This document shows, piece after piece, positions 1-5,191 of a stretch of 5,540 bases of DNA. Made by a program: the position numbers and the translations under genes. Within the stretch, counting starts at the first letter, position 1. Every line of letters begins with the position of its first letter. The notes beneath the pieces were generated by a model. The model was not told the DNA's origin. It did not search any database and saw nothing but the letters and a program-made list of their open reading frames with translations. Origin of the DNA: Anaerolineae bacterium (GTDB taxonomy: Bacteria > Chloroflexota > Anaerolineae > Aggregatilineales > Phototrophicaceae); contig JADLHH010000173.1 of NCBI GenBank assembly GCA_020848855.1, forward strand, positions 1-5,540. The letters are read 5' to 3'.

Positions 1-55
1 ATCTATCCGTAAACTGTTTTTTCGCTCGGTGACACATGAGTTTCTATTTGCGCAT

Positions 56-92
56 CGGCGGGTTTGAGTCGGCTTCAGCCGACTTCCCGCCG
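56..92. repeat. Extended hairpin in the palindromic element
   Basis: The outer stem is CGGCGGG (56-62) with CCCGCCG (86-92), and the inner stem is AGTCGGC (67-73) with GCCGACT (78-84) around a TTCA tetraloop. Only a TTTG/T internal bulge separates them, giving 14 Watson-Crick pairs within 37 nt. No T-run follows it on either strand, so it is not an obvious terminator by itself. Confidence 0.65.
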
Positions 93-125
93 GAAAAAGT
101 AGCCGGATGGCTTTCAGCCTCCGGC
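93..125 (-). terminator. Candidate intrinsic terminator of the ABM-domain gene
   Basis: Read on the minus strand, the stem GCCGGA/TCCGGC (125-120 with 107-102) continues into GGC/GCC with a single bulged A and a TGAAA loop. It is followed after TAC by five T residues (98-94). It starts 38 nt after the stop codon of the 163-471 gene, in the right orientation to end that transcript. The T-run is short, and the hairpin is also part of the larger palindromic element, so termination may be a secondary role. Confidence 0.5.
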
Positions 126-162
126 GGTGCAAGAGCGAGCAACCGGGTTTATGGATAGATAC

Positions 163-471
163 TTAGTCCCAGCCGTCGTCGCCGGGGAAAATGGCGGTGT
201 ATTTAGTGCCGACGCGCGGTTCCGCCATCATTTCGGCGACGGTGTCCCGCCACTTCTGATAATGCCCCGTCAGCTTGTGCAGGTCGGCGTCTTCCGGCGT
301 ATGGTAGACCTCGACCAGCAGAAAGCGGGTCGGGTCGTCGCTGCGCTGAATGAAATCGAAGCGGGCGATCCCCTGCTCCTGAATGCTGCTGCGGGCGTTT
401 TCGAGGGTTGCCTCGCGAAAAGCGTCGAGAAAATCCGCCTTCACGTGAATATCGACGTGGACAATGTACAT
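163..471 (-). CDS. Antibiotic biosynthesis monooxygenase (ABM) domain protein, LsrG-like
   Basis: This is a 102-residue protein of the dimeric alpha-beta-barrel ABM superfamily. It resembles the E. coli AI-2 processing enzyme LsrG along most of its length: an N-terminal [15 protein letters not shown] strand-helix, then [23 protein letters not shown] and [10 protein letters not shown], and a closing EPR segment. Family members are small cytosolic monooxygenases or isomerases acting on quinols or phospho-AI-2, and many have no known substrate. The start at 471 is preferred because AGGGG precedes it by about 6 nt and the protein begins directly with the conserved first strand. An upstream in-frame ATG at 510 would add a basic 13-residue tail that does not fit the fold. 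No lsr or other quorum-sensing genes are visible nearby, so LsrG function should not be assumed. The gene is monocistronic in this window, with a candidate terminator downstream and a divergent neighbour upstream. Confidence 0.85.
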   Translation of the reverse strand: MYIVHVDIHVKADFLDAFREATLENARSSIQEQGIARFDFIQRSDDPTRFLLVEVYHTPEDADLHKLTGHYQKWRDTVAEMMAEPRVGTKYTAIFPGDDGWD

Positions 472-500
472 GTGATCCCCTTTGCTCCCCTGCCGGCGGC

Positions 501-544
501 TGATCGTCACGGCGGCTGCCGCCGCTCCGCCATCCTGACGATCA
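501..544. promoter_or_regulatory. Perfect 9-bp inverted repeat in divergent intergenic region (candidate operator)
   Basis: TGATCGTCA (501-509) is exactly inverted as TGACGATCA (536-544). Each arm is itself a TGA-N3-TCA dyad. The 26-bp spacer holds a second palindrome, CGGCGGCTGCCGCCG (510-524). The right arm touches the candidate -10 box of the ABM gene. This is suggestive of a two-site operator for a dimeric regulator, or of a stem in the leader. No regulator gene is adjacent. Confidence 0.4.
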
Positions 545-552
545 CTATACCA
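544..552 (-). promoter_or_regulatory. Candidate extended -10 promoter for the ABM gene
   Basis: On the minus strand the sequence reads TGGTATAGT, an extended -10 element (TGn followed by a 5/6 match to TATAAT). No convincing -35 hexamer is found at the usual spacing, which is typical of extended -10 promoters. Transcription would start near 537 and give a leader of about 65 nt. Confidence 0.4.
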
Positions 553-577
553 GCAATCGCACGTTCAGGGCGATCTT

Positions 578-605
578 TTGAATTTTGCGCCGCGTGCGCT
601 ACATT
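578..605 (+). promoter_or_regulatory. Candidate sigma70-type promoter for the SIS-domain gene
   Basis: TTGAAT (578-583) and TACATT (600-605) are separated by 16 bp, each matching the consensus at 4 of 6 positions. The start would fall near 612, about 25 nt before the GTG start codon. This is a weak match in an otherwise GC-rich region. Confidence 0.35.
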
Positions 606-625
606 ACGCTGAGCATGTAGCATGG

Positions 626-630
626 GGAGG
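626..630 (+). promoter_or_regulatory. Ribosome binding site that selects the GTG start of the SIS-domain gene
   Basis: GGAGG at 626-630 lies 6 nt before the GTG at 637. An in-frame ATG at 622 sits upstream of this site and would read through it, so it has no Shine-Dalgarno of its own. The GTG start also places the protein N-terminus where the SIS family normally begins. Confidence 0.65.
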
Positions 631-636
631 GGCTTC

Positions 637-1194
637 GTGGACTTCAAACAGATGAGCCAGCAGGTGATGTCCGAGCTGCGCCAGGTATTCGAGCGCATCG
701 ACGACGAAGCGCCGCGCCACATGACCAGCGCCATCCTGCAGGCGCGCCGCATCGCCTGTCACGGCGTGGGGCGCGAAGGCTTGATGATGAAAGCGCTCGC
801 CATGCGCCTGATGCACCTCGGCTTCGACATCCACGTCGTCGGCGACGCCACCACCCCGCCGCTCGGCGCGGGCGACCTGCTGATCGTCAGCGCCGGACCG
901 GGCAGCCTGGCGACTGTGATCGCCCTGATGAACGTCGCGCGCGCCGCCGGAGCCAGCGTCCTGCTGGTCACCGCACAGCCCCAAAGCAAAGCAGCGCAGG
1001 TTGCCGACGACGTGATCGTCCTGCCCGCGCAGACGATGGCGGACGACGGCGAAGGCTCGACCAGCGTACTGCCGATGGGCAGTCTGTTCGAGATGGCGCA
1101 GTTCCTGTTCTTCGACCTGATCGCGCTCGACCTGCGCGACCAGACCGACCAGACCGCCGAACAGATGCGCCGCCGCCACACCAATCTCGAATGA
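637..1194 (+). CDS. SIS-domain sugar-phosphate isomerase, 6-phospho-3-hexuloisomerase (HxlB/PHI) type
   Basis: This 185-residue single SIS-domain protein is the usual length of 6-phospho-3-hexuloisomerases, which convert hexulose-6-phosphate to fructose-6-phosphate in the ribulose monophosphate pathway. Family landmarks appear in order: [12 protein letters not shown] (52-63), [10 protein letters not shown] (67-76), GDLLIVSAG (79-87), PMGSLFE (146-152) and the C-terminal RRHTNLE (179-185). The last of these is almost identical to the end of B. subtilis HxlB. Two family-typical phosphate-loop positions differ: the first loop reads GVGREGL (43-49), with Glu where HxlB has Ser, and the second reads SAGPGSL (85-91) instead of a GSGET-like loop. 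The partner synthase gene hxlA is not in this window. This may be a paralogous SIS subfamily with a different sugar phosphate substrate, so the symbol is withheld. The gene appears monocistronic, with 144 bp to the next start. Confidence 0.8.
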   Translation: MDFKQMSQQVMSELRQVFERIDDEAPRHMTSAILQARRIACHGVGREGLMMKALAMRLMHLGFDIHVVGDATTPPLGAGDLLIVSAGPGSLATVIALMNVARAAGASVLLVTAQPQSKAAQVADDVIVLPAQTMADDGEGSTSVLPMGSLFEMAQFLFFDLIALDLRDQTDQTAEQMRRRHTNLE

Positions 1195-1210
1195 CGCGCC
1201 TGCGAACATG

Positions 1211-1242
1211 CCTCAGCGTTCTTGGCGTCTTGGCGGTTCAAA
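1211..1242 (-). repeat. Short dispersed-type intergenic repeat (NRQDAK-coding type)
   Basis: Read on the minus strand, this stretch begins TTTGAACCGCCAAGACGCC and continues with a second GCCAAGA unit at a 9-bp period. I recognise it as a type of short sequence that recurs between genes in many bacterial genomes; when mistranslated it gives the peptide NRQDAKNAE. It is followed on its plus-strand right side by a small TTCAAA/TTTGAA dyad (1237-1253). Recognition is from memory of the motif; the copy number in this genome cannot be seen. Confidence 0.5.
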
Positions 1243-1277
1243 TCGGTTTTGAAGCACCTGCCCTGCCAGCACACGAT

Positions 1278-1305
1278 TTGCCAGTTTACGCATTTCGTTT
1301 AGACT
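1278..1305 (+). promoter_or_regulatory. Candidate promoter for the polytopic membrane protein
   Basis: TTGCCA (1278-1283, 5/6 to the -35 consensus) is followed after 16 bp by TAGACT (1300-1305, 4/6 to the -10 consensus). Transcription would begin near 1312, leaving a leader of about 27 nt with a weak GGCGGA ribosome site before the ATG. Confidence 0.35.
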
Positions 1306-1338
1306 CGTAGGTATATCCTGCGAACCGGCGGAAATTCG

Positions 1339-2130
1339 ATGGACGACCTGCGCAAACCCGTGTTTGTCCTGGCTCTGGTGCTGATGCTGATCGTCGTCCT
1401 GATCGAGATCGGCTCTGGCTTCGCGCTGCGCGGCACGCCGCCGGGCAGCCCCGGCGAAATCATGAGCAGTATCAGCGGCGCGCTGCCCCCGGAGCTTCAG
1501 GACGTGATCGGCGATGTCGATTCCGACGACGTGACCGATCTCGCCGACGCTTCGACCGACATCCCCGGCATCGCCATTTCGTACATGGCGCTGCTCGATG
1601 GGCTGGTGCTGTTCACGGTTGGGCTGGTCGGCTCGCGGCTGGTGTTGAATGCCGGCGTGCAGTCGCGGGTGCAGGGGTGCGGCACGCTGATCCTGTCGAT
1701 CTTCCTGATACTGGCGTGTATCGGACTCTTCTTCCTGGCGCTCATCGCGCTGCTGATCATGGTGGCGCTGCTGCTCGCCGTGCCTTTCGGCACAATCGCC
1801 TATCTGGCGATCTACGGCTTCTTCAACCGGGGCGGCGCGGGCGGAGTCCTGAGCATTCTGTTATTCCTGAAGATCGGCTTCGCCGTGTGTCTGGTGATCG
1901 CCCAGCAGCGGTTTCTGCAAAATCGCGGGCTGGTGCTGCTGGTGATCTCGTCGCTGGTCGCCAATATCGTGATCAGCTTCCTGCACGGCTTTGTGCCCAT
2001 CATTCTGGTGAGCATCACCGACGCCATCGGCGCAATTGTGATGGCGGTGTGCGGCTGCATCTGGTGGATACTGGCGCTGATCGGCGCAATTCCCGCCGTC
2101 CTGCGGGCGCTGCGACCCTCTCCCACGTAA
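1339..2130 (+). CDS. Polytopic membrane protein of unknown function
   Basis: I do not recognise a family for this 263-residue protein. It begins with a short N-terminus and a TM helix (about 7-29). A hydrophilic loop of about 45 residues follows, with an acidic run at 57-74 (seven Asp within DVDSDDVTDLADASTD). Hydrophobic segments then lie near 77-99, 115-137, 139-161, 168-188, 197-216 and 219-257, giving roughly 7 or 8 membrane passes. Charged residues are scarce in the C-terminal two thirds, and no catalytic motif is visible. The acidic loop would probably face outward, because the first helix follows a short N-terminus containing Arg and Lys. The ATG at 1339 has a weak ribosome site, but the TM1-coding region follows at once and no better start is seen. 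The gene converges on the minus-strand operon with a 4-bp gap, so a functional link to it is possible but not shown. Confidence 0.75.
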   Translation: MDDLRKPVFVLALVLMLIVVLIEIGSGFALRGTPPGSPGEIMSSISGALPPELQDVIGDVDSDDVTDLADASTDIPGIAISYMALLDGLVLFTVGLVGSRLVLNAGVQSRVQGCGTLILSIFLILACIGLFFLALIALLIMVALLLAVPFGTIAYLAIYGFFNRGGAGGVLSILLFLKIGFAVCLVIAQQRFLQNRGLVLLVISSLVANIVISFLHGFVPIILVSITDAIGAIVMAVCGCIWWILALIGAIPAVLRALRPSPT

Positions 2131-2134
2131 CGAC

Positions 2135-2620
2135 TTATTCGAGAATATTCAGCGCGCAGCCGCCTGCGTCCGAACACGCGGAGATGATGACCGTGCTGGG
2201 CGTTTCCGACTTGAAGAACGTCAGCGTCAGGTTGTCCTCGTTGTGGTTCGGCAGGTCGGCGTCGATATCGAGCGGCTGATCCTCGACCGGCTCGACGGTC
2301 GTGGTGATGTTGACCGACCGCCCCGGCGCGATTTGCAGCTTGAGCGAGCGCACTGTCGCGTCGGACGCGGCGATGGTCAGTTCGCAGCCGCTGATCGTGA
2401 CCAGCAGCCGCCGCTGGCTGCGGTTCAGGCAGCTTTCCGGCGACGCCGTAATGTCGTTCAGGTCAACGGCCGGGCTGGGGAGCAGCCCGGCAAATGAATT
2501 GACCACGCCGTTGACGTTGATCGACTTGATGCCCCCGCTCGCCCCGACGCCGACGAACAGGAAGAACAGCACCACGATTGCCACCAGAATCACGATAGCC
2601 AGTTTGTTGGTGTCGCTCAT
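2135..2620 (-). CDS. Small single-pass membrane protein with four-cysteine exported domain, unknown function
   Basis: This 161-residue protein has a short polar N-terminus (MSDTNK), one strongly hydrophobic helix at about 7-28, and an exported domain of about 130 residues. That domain is rich in beta-forming residues (LLVTISGCELTIAA, SVNITTTVEP, LTLTFFKSE, STVIISACS) and has four cysteines at 64, 79, 149 and 155, enough for two disulfides. This suggests an anchored beta-sandwich outside the cytoplasm. I do not recognise a family. The start at 2620 is chosen because GGAG lies 6 nt upstream and the product then begins just before the helix; starting at 2671 would add an Arg-rich 17-residue extension over a GC hairpin. 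It is the last gene of the minus-strand operon, 61 nt after the Ig-TM gene, whose C-terminal domain is also predicted to be exported. Confidence 0.75.
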   Translation of the reverse strand: MSDTNKLAIVILVAIVVLFFLFVGVGASGGIKSINVNGVVNSFAGLLPSPAVDLNDITASPESCLNRSQRRLLVTISGCELTIAASDATVRSLKLQIAPGRSVNITTTVEPVEDQPLDIDADLPNHNEDNLTLTFFKSETPSTVIISACSDAGGCALNILE

Positions 2621-2632
2621 GCTCAACTCCGC

Positions 2633-2664
2633 GCGCCGCCGAGCCACGCGCAGCCCGGCGGCGC
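2633..2664 (-). promoter_or_regulatory. GC-rich intercistronic hairpin next to a ribosome binding site
   Basis: A perfect 9-bp stem (GCGCCGCCG at 2633-2641 with CGGCGGCGC at 2656-2664) encloses a 14-nt loop. It occupies most of the 61-nt gap between two operon genes and ends 2 nt before the GGAG site of the 2135-2620 gene. No T-run follows, so it is not a typical terminator. It could slow 3' decay or tune translation of the last gene. Confidence 0.45.
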
Positions 2665-2681
2665 ATCCCAATTCCTGATGA

Positions 2682-3665
2682 TTATGGCGACGGCAGCGTC
2701 ACCACGAAATCACGGTTGAAGTCACGGAAGGCGTTGGTCACCACGACGAAGGGCGGGTTAATGACGATGTCGTCGAAGCGGCGGCGCCTCTGGAACTGCT
2801 GCAGCGTCACGATGCCCGACGAATTCACGGTGACGGTCAACTGCCCGTTATTCGACGGCACGATCACCATTTGCAGGGCACTGCCGCCTGCCGCCAACTG
2901 CGACGGTGTGAACGGGACGTTGGTGAAGGTGAACGTCTGGCTGAAGGCGAAGCAGAGCGCCTGGTTCGGGGGGCATCTGCCGGTGTACGAAACCGTCATC
3001 AGGTTATTGCCGGCGTCGGCAATCGACAGCGTCTCAATTGGCAGCGAGCTTCCGACCGGGATCCAACTGCCGATGAACGGATTCGGCACGGCTGTCGCAG
3101 TCGGCGTGCTGGTCGGCACGGGCGTGAAGGTTGAGGTTGAAGTGGCGGTCGGCAGCGGCGTATCCGTCGGTGTGGGCGTTGCCGTCGGCGCTGGATTGCT
3201 CGCGACGACCACGCCGACAACAATTGCCACGATGACCAGCACCGCGATGATGATCGCCGGGATGAGCCAGGGCGGGAGCTTGCGCTCCTCGACAACGGGT
3301 GCAGGGATGGTGAACTGGGCTTCCGGGCTTTCGGTGAAGTTGTCGTCGGGGTTGATCTCGTCGGCGACGATCAGCTTCAGCTTATACGAGCCGGGGGCGA
3401 CATCCGCCGGGACGGTGACCTGAACCTCGAAAGTCGTGCTGCCGTCGATGGCGATATCGCGCACGGCAGGGTTGTCGGTGGTGACGCCGCTGGGCGGTAG
3501 AATCGTCGCCCATGAGTCGCTGTTCGGCGCTTCGATGACGACCCGCGCGGTCGCGCGGACACGACGCCGCGTGAGATTCTTGACGGTGAATACCGCCACA
3601 CCCTCGCGTTTGTTGTCGAGGACGACGACATTCGATGGTGCGGTAATATCAAAGGGACTGGGCAT
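2682..3665 (-). CDS. Single-pass membrane protein: Ig-like domain, TM helix, Thr/Pro-rich linker, C-terminal beta domain
   Basis: The protein has 327 residues and four visible parts. Residues 1-122 form an Ig/CARDB-like beta-sandwich, with FTVKNLTRRRVRATARV, TFEVQVTVPADVAPGSYKLKLIV and a closing AQFTIPAP. Residues 132-156 form one TM helix. Residues 157-195 are a Thr/Pro/Ser-rich spacer. Residues 196-327 are a beta-rich domain opening FIGSWIPVG, with cysteines at 231 and 238. No signal peptide precedes the Ig-like domain, and basic residues (EERK) flank the N-side of the helix. The predicted topology is therefore Ig domain in the cytoplasm and the linker plus C-domain outside. The start at 3665 has an AGGAGG site 4-5 nt upstream; the 3773 alternative overlaps the previous gene and adds an Arg-rich tail. 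It lies 17 nt after the HExxH membrane protein. I infer a bitopic anchor that presents a cytoplasmic adhesion-like domain, possibly to the tail-like particle encoded upstream. The family is not identified. Confidence 0.8.
   Translation of the reverse strand: MPSPFDITAPSNVVVLDNKREGVAVFTVKNLTRRRVRATARVVIEAPNSDSWATILPPSGVTTDNPAVRDIAIDGSTTFEVQVTVPADVAPGSYKLKLIVADEINPDDNFTESPEAQFTIPAPVVEERKLPPWLIPAIIIAVLVIVAIVVGVVVASNPAPTATPTPTDTPLPTATSTSTFTPVPTSTPTATAVPNPFIGSWIPVGSSLPIETLSIADAGNNLMTVSYTGRCPPNQALCFAFSQTFTFTNVPFTPSQLAAGGSALQMVIVPSNNGQLTVTVNSSGIVTLQQFQRRRRFDDIVINPPFVVVTNAFRDFNRDFVVTLPSP
3081..3197 (-). repeat. Low-complexity DNA coding the Thr/Pro-rich linker
   Basis: This stretch codes for residues 157-195 of the Ig-TM protein, an imperfect succession of TPT, TAT and PTS triplets. 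On the plus strand it reads as degenerate GTCGGC/GTGGCG-like repeats. Such tracts usually act as extended, often glycosylated spacers between a membrane helix and an exported domain, and they vary in length between strains. Confidence 0.7.
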
Positions 3666-3682
3666 TACTCCTCCTGAAAAGC

Positions 3683-4624
3683 TCAATAAATTCCTGAGAG
3701 GACGAGACCGATAATCACGAAGACAGCGCCGTAGAAGATGACCGACGCGACGATCACCACCGGGTCGCTCCACGCCATGAACGGGTTACGCCACCCGCCG
3801 ATTTTGTATGCCCACACTTCCCAGGGGTTGTCATAGTAACACAGCGCCATGATGGTATCCCCCAGGTTCGAGCGGGTGATTCCGGCGACGATCAGGCTGG
3901 GGATGAACAGGATGACCATCCAGCCAACATACGTCAGCGTGAACAGCGGACCGAAGCCGCGATTCTGCCAGACGTGTGTGTTCTCGTGATGCCACAGGTC
4001 GTCGGCAGAGTCGCGCGTGAGGTTGCTCATGACCGCGCCCTGCGTGAAGGCGAACGTCCCCTTGATGCGAAAGCCGCTCTTGTAGCGGTGATTATTGCGC
4101 CGCCGGTCGCGGTGCGCCGGGTCGTCGGCGTGGTCGCCCCACGCGAAGTTGATCAGGTGCAGCAGGCAGGCGTTGAACGTGCCAGACAGCCCCCACGTGC
4201 TGTCGAGCAGGAAGCTGGGCACGCCCAAGCCATCCCAATCGTAGCTGCGCCAGATGCCGCTCATCATCCCCGAAAACCCGCCGACCACCGCCGCGATCCA
4301 CAGCAGCACGTCCGGCTTGGTCAAAATCGGATGCTGGACGATCAGGTAGATGATCGTATCGATCACGCCGATGGGGAAGAAAAAGCCCCACCCGGCAACG
4401 AGGCTGATCTCCGTCGAATCGTTCGCCGACGCCAGCACGATGCTGATGAACATCCGCGCGATGAAGCCGCCGAGGAAGGTGATCGCGGCGGTTTCGAGGG
4501 CGGGCTTGAAGGCTTCGCCGCCCTCGTTTTTGGCGACGGTTCCGAAAATCAGCCGGATAATGAAGGCGATGACGGCGAATATAGCCAGAAATGCCAGCGT
4601 CGGGATATCAACAATGCGTTCCAT
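3683..4624 (-). CDS. Multi-pass membrane protein with HExxH metallopeptidase-like motif
   Basis: This 313-residue protein has hydrophobic segments near 8-29, 45-65, 76-97, 105-124, 145-161, 228-250 and 286-310. The hydrophilic stretch between the fifth and sixth segments (about 163-227) carries HHENTHVWQ, whose residues 213-217 are a complete HExxH zinc motif (His213, Glu214, His217). It is followed by a GFGPLF turn. A conserved-looking NPWEVWAYKIGG follows at 266-277, where Glu269 could be the third zinc ligand, as in gluzincin-like families. The arrangement H-E-x-x-H-x-W/x-Q ... G-P-L ... N-P-x-E-x-x-A resembles small membrane or DUF4157-like putative peptidases. I cannot name the family. 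ATG 4624 is preceded by GAGG at 7 nt, and the gene starts 9 nt after the stop of the tail gene, implying co-translation. Possible roles are processing of particle or envelope proteins, or an inactive membrane scaffold. Confidence 0.8.
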   Translation of the reverse strand: MERIVDIPTLAFLAIFAVIAFIIRLIFGTVAKNEGGEAFKPALETAAITFLGGFIARMFISIVLASANDSTEISLVAGWGFFFPIGVIDTIIYLIVQHPILTKPDVLLWIAAVVGGFSGMMSGIWRSYDWDGLGVPSFLLDSTWGLSGTFNACLLHLINFAWGDHADDPAHRDRRRNNHRYKSGFRIKGTFAFTQGAVMSNLTRDSADDLWHHENTHVWQNRGFGPLFTLTYVGWMVILFIPSLIVAGITRSNLGDTIMALCYYDNPWEVWAYKIGGWRNPFMAWSDPVVIVASVIFYGAVFVIIGLVLSGIY

Positions 4625-4633
4625 GACGAAGCC

Positions 4634-5191
4634 TCATTGTGCAGCGATCTGCAGTTCGTACGTCACGTAAGCCGGTTTTTCCTTCATGATAATGCGTTCG
4701 ATCAATATGCGATAGCGTGCTGCCGCCTGCGGCACCTGCACCCGGATGTGAAACGGGATCTGCTGCCCATTTTCGTCCGGCACGCGCTCGTCGATCTCGA
4801 AGCCGGTGACGCCGGTCGCCGTCTCCAGAAAATGCAGCAGCCCCTGGTGCGTGCCGCGCCAGCGCGAGAGGAACGCTGCCGCCGCCACCAGTTCGCGCAG
4901 ATGCCCGACTCCGCTCGGAAACGGCGGCAGCGTCTTCGCCGTGAACTCCTGCGGGTTCTCGATCCACAGCCGATCCAGATCGACCCACCCGGCAAGGTAA
5001 CTGACAAACATCTCCGGGGCGCGGTAGGGGTCGAAGTACGTTTCCAGCGCCGCCAGCACCGCCTCGTCCGGCGTGTGCAGCAGTTCCATCACGTCGAGGA
5101 AAGCGTCCAGCGGGTTCGCGTCGGTGCGAACCGGCGGCAGCGTGCGCCGGAAAATCTCCGGCAGCAAAAGGTCGATATCAGCCCGTTTCAT
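4634..5191 (-). CDS. Phage tail protein, Tail_P2_I / TIGR02242 type (baseplate component)
   Basis: The protein has 185 residues, the usual size of this family, and shows its landmarks in order. These are an N-terminal LLPEIFRRTL; a helical stretch PLDAFLDVMELLHTPDEAVLAALETYFDPYRAPEMF is present around 27-62, then SYLAGWVDLD (64-73), RWRGTHQGLLHFLETATG (110-127, the most diagnostic segment), and a C-terminal EKPAYVTYEL (171-180). Relatives include phage P2 gpI and the corresponding baseplate proteins of extracellular contractile injection systems and phage-tail-like particles, where they connect wedge and hub or fibre. The gene overlaps the upstream partial gene by 14 nt (5178-5191) and has only a weak ribosome site, so translational coupling is likely. 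No other canonical tail genes are in view, so prophage, tailocin and eCIS cannot be told apart from this window. Confidence 0.88.
   Translation of the reverse strand: MKRADIDLLLPEIFRRTLPPVRTDANPLDAFLDVMELLHTPDEAVLAALETYFDPYRAPEMFVSYLAGWVDLDRLWIENPQEFTAKTLPPFPSGVGHLRELVAAAAFLSRWRGTHQGLLHFLETATGVTGFEIDERVPDENGQQIPFHIRVQVPQAAARYRILIERIIMKEKPAYVTYELQIAAQ

Larger units (their letters stand above)
1..160. repeat. Compact palindromic intergenic element with terminal inverted repeats (MITE-like)
   Basis: Bases 1-14 and 147-160 are inverted repeats matching at 13 of 14 positions; the one difference (base 9 against 152) would be a G-U pair in RNA. A second pair of arms lies inside (TCGCTC at 22-27, GAGCGA at 133-138). 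Two hairpins fill the interior: 56-92 and 102-125, sharing a GGCTT(T)CAGCC core. No protein is encoded. The right end stops 2 bp before the stop codon of the ABM gene. Because the left arm begins at base 1, the element may extend further left and a target-site duplication cannot be judged. It could be a miniature non-autonomous transposable element, a REP/BIME-like intergenic repeat, or a structured 3' RNA region. The symmetry is directly visible; the class is inferred. Confidence 0.6.

Noticed and set aside
1..160. Integron attC site or tRNA-like fold
   Set aside because: There are no GTTRRRY/RYYYAAC core sites and no D-, anticodon- or T-arm pattern. The symmetry fits a transposable or REP-like palindrome better.
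127..612. 161-codon plus-strand open frame across the ABM gene
   Set aside because: It is antisense to a protein with clear LsrG/ABM similarity, begins inside the palindromic element, and its product shows no family-like pattern.
1237..1253. TTCAAA/TTTGAA dyad as a terminator for the SIS gene
   Set aside because: The 6-bp stem is AT-rich and weak, and no T-run follows it. It is better treated as part of the neighbouring repeat.
604..1274. Two minus-strand open frames opposite the SIS gene
   Set aside because: Both are antisense to a confidently recognised SIS protein, and the products are Arg/His/Ala-rich. One begins in the NRQDAK-type repeat, a known source of spurious peptides.
2136..2150. 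TATTC/GAATA and GAATATTC palindromes at the convergent gene ends as a bidirectional terminator
   Set aside because: The stems are short and AT-only with a minimal loop, and lie inside the coding end of the 2135-2620 gene.
1677..2279. 200-codon plus-strand frame overlapping the membrane protein gene and the end of the operon
   Set aside because: The Arg- and His-rich low-complexity product is out of frame with a gene that shows clean TM segments. It runs across the convergent stop codons of two better genes.
2243..3714. Several plus-strand frames opposite the Ig-TM and four-Cys genes, including a 235-codon frame with Gly/Val repeats
   Set aside because: The Gly/Val repetition is the complement of the Thr/Pro linker codons. 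The minus-strand products have coherent domains and ribosome sites, whereas these do not.
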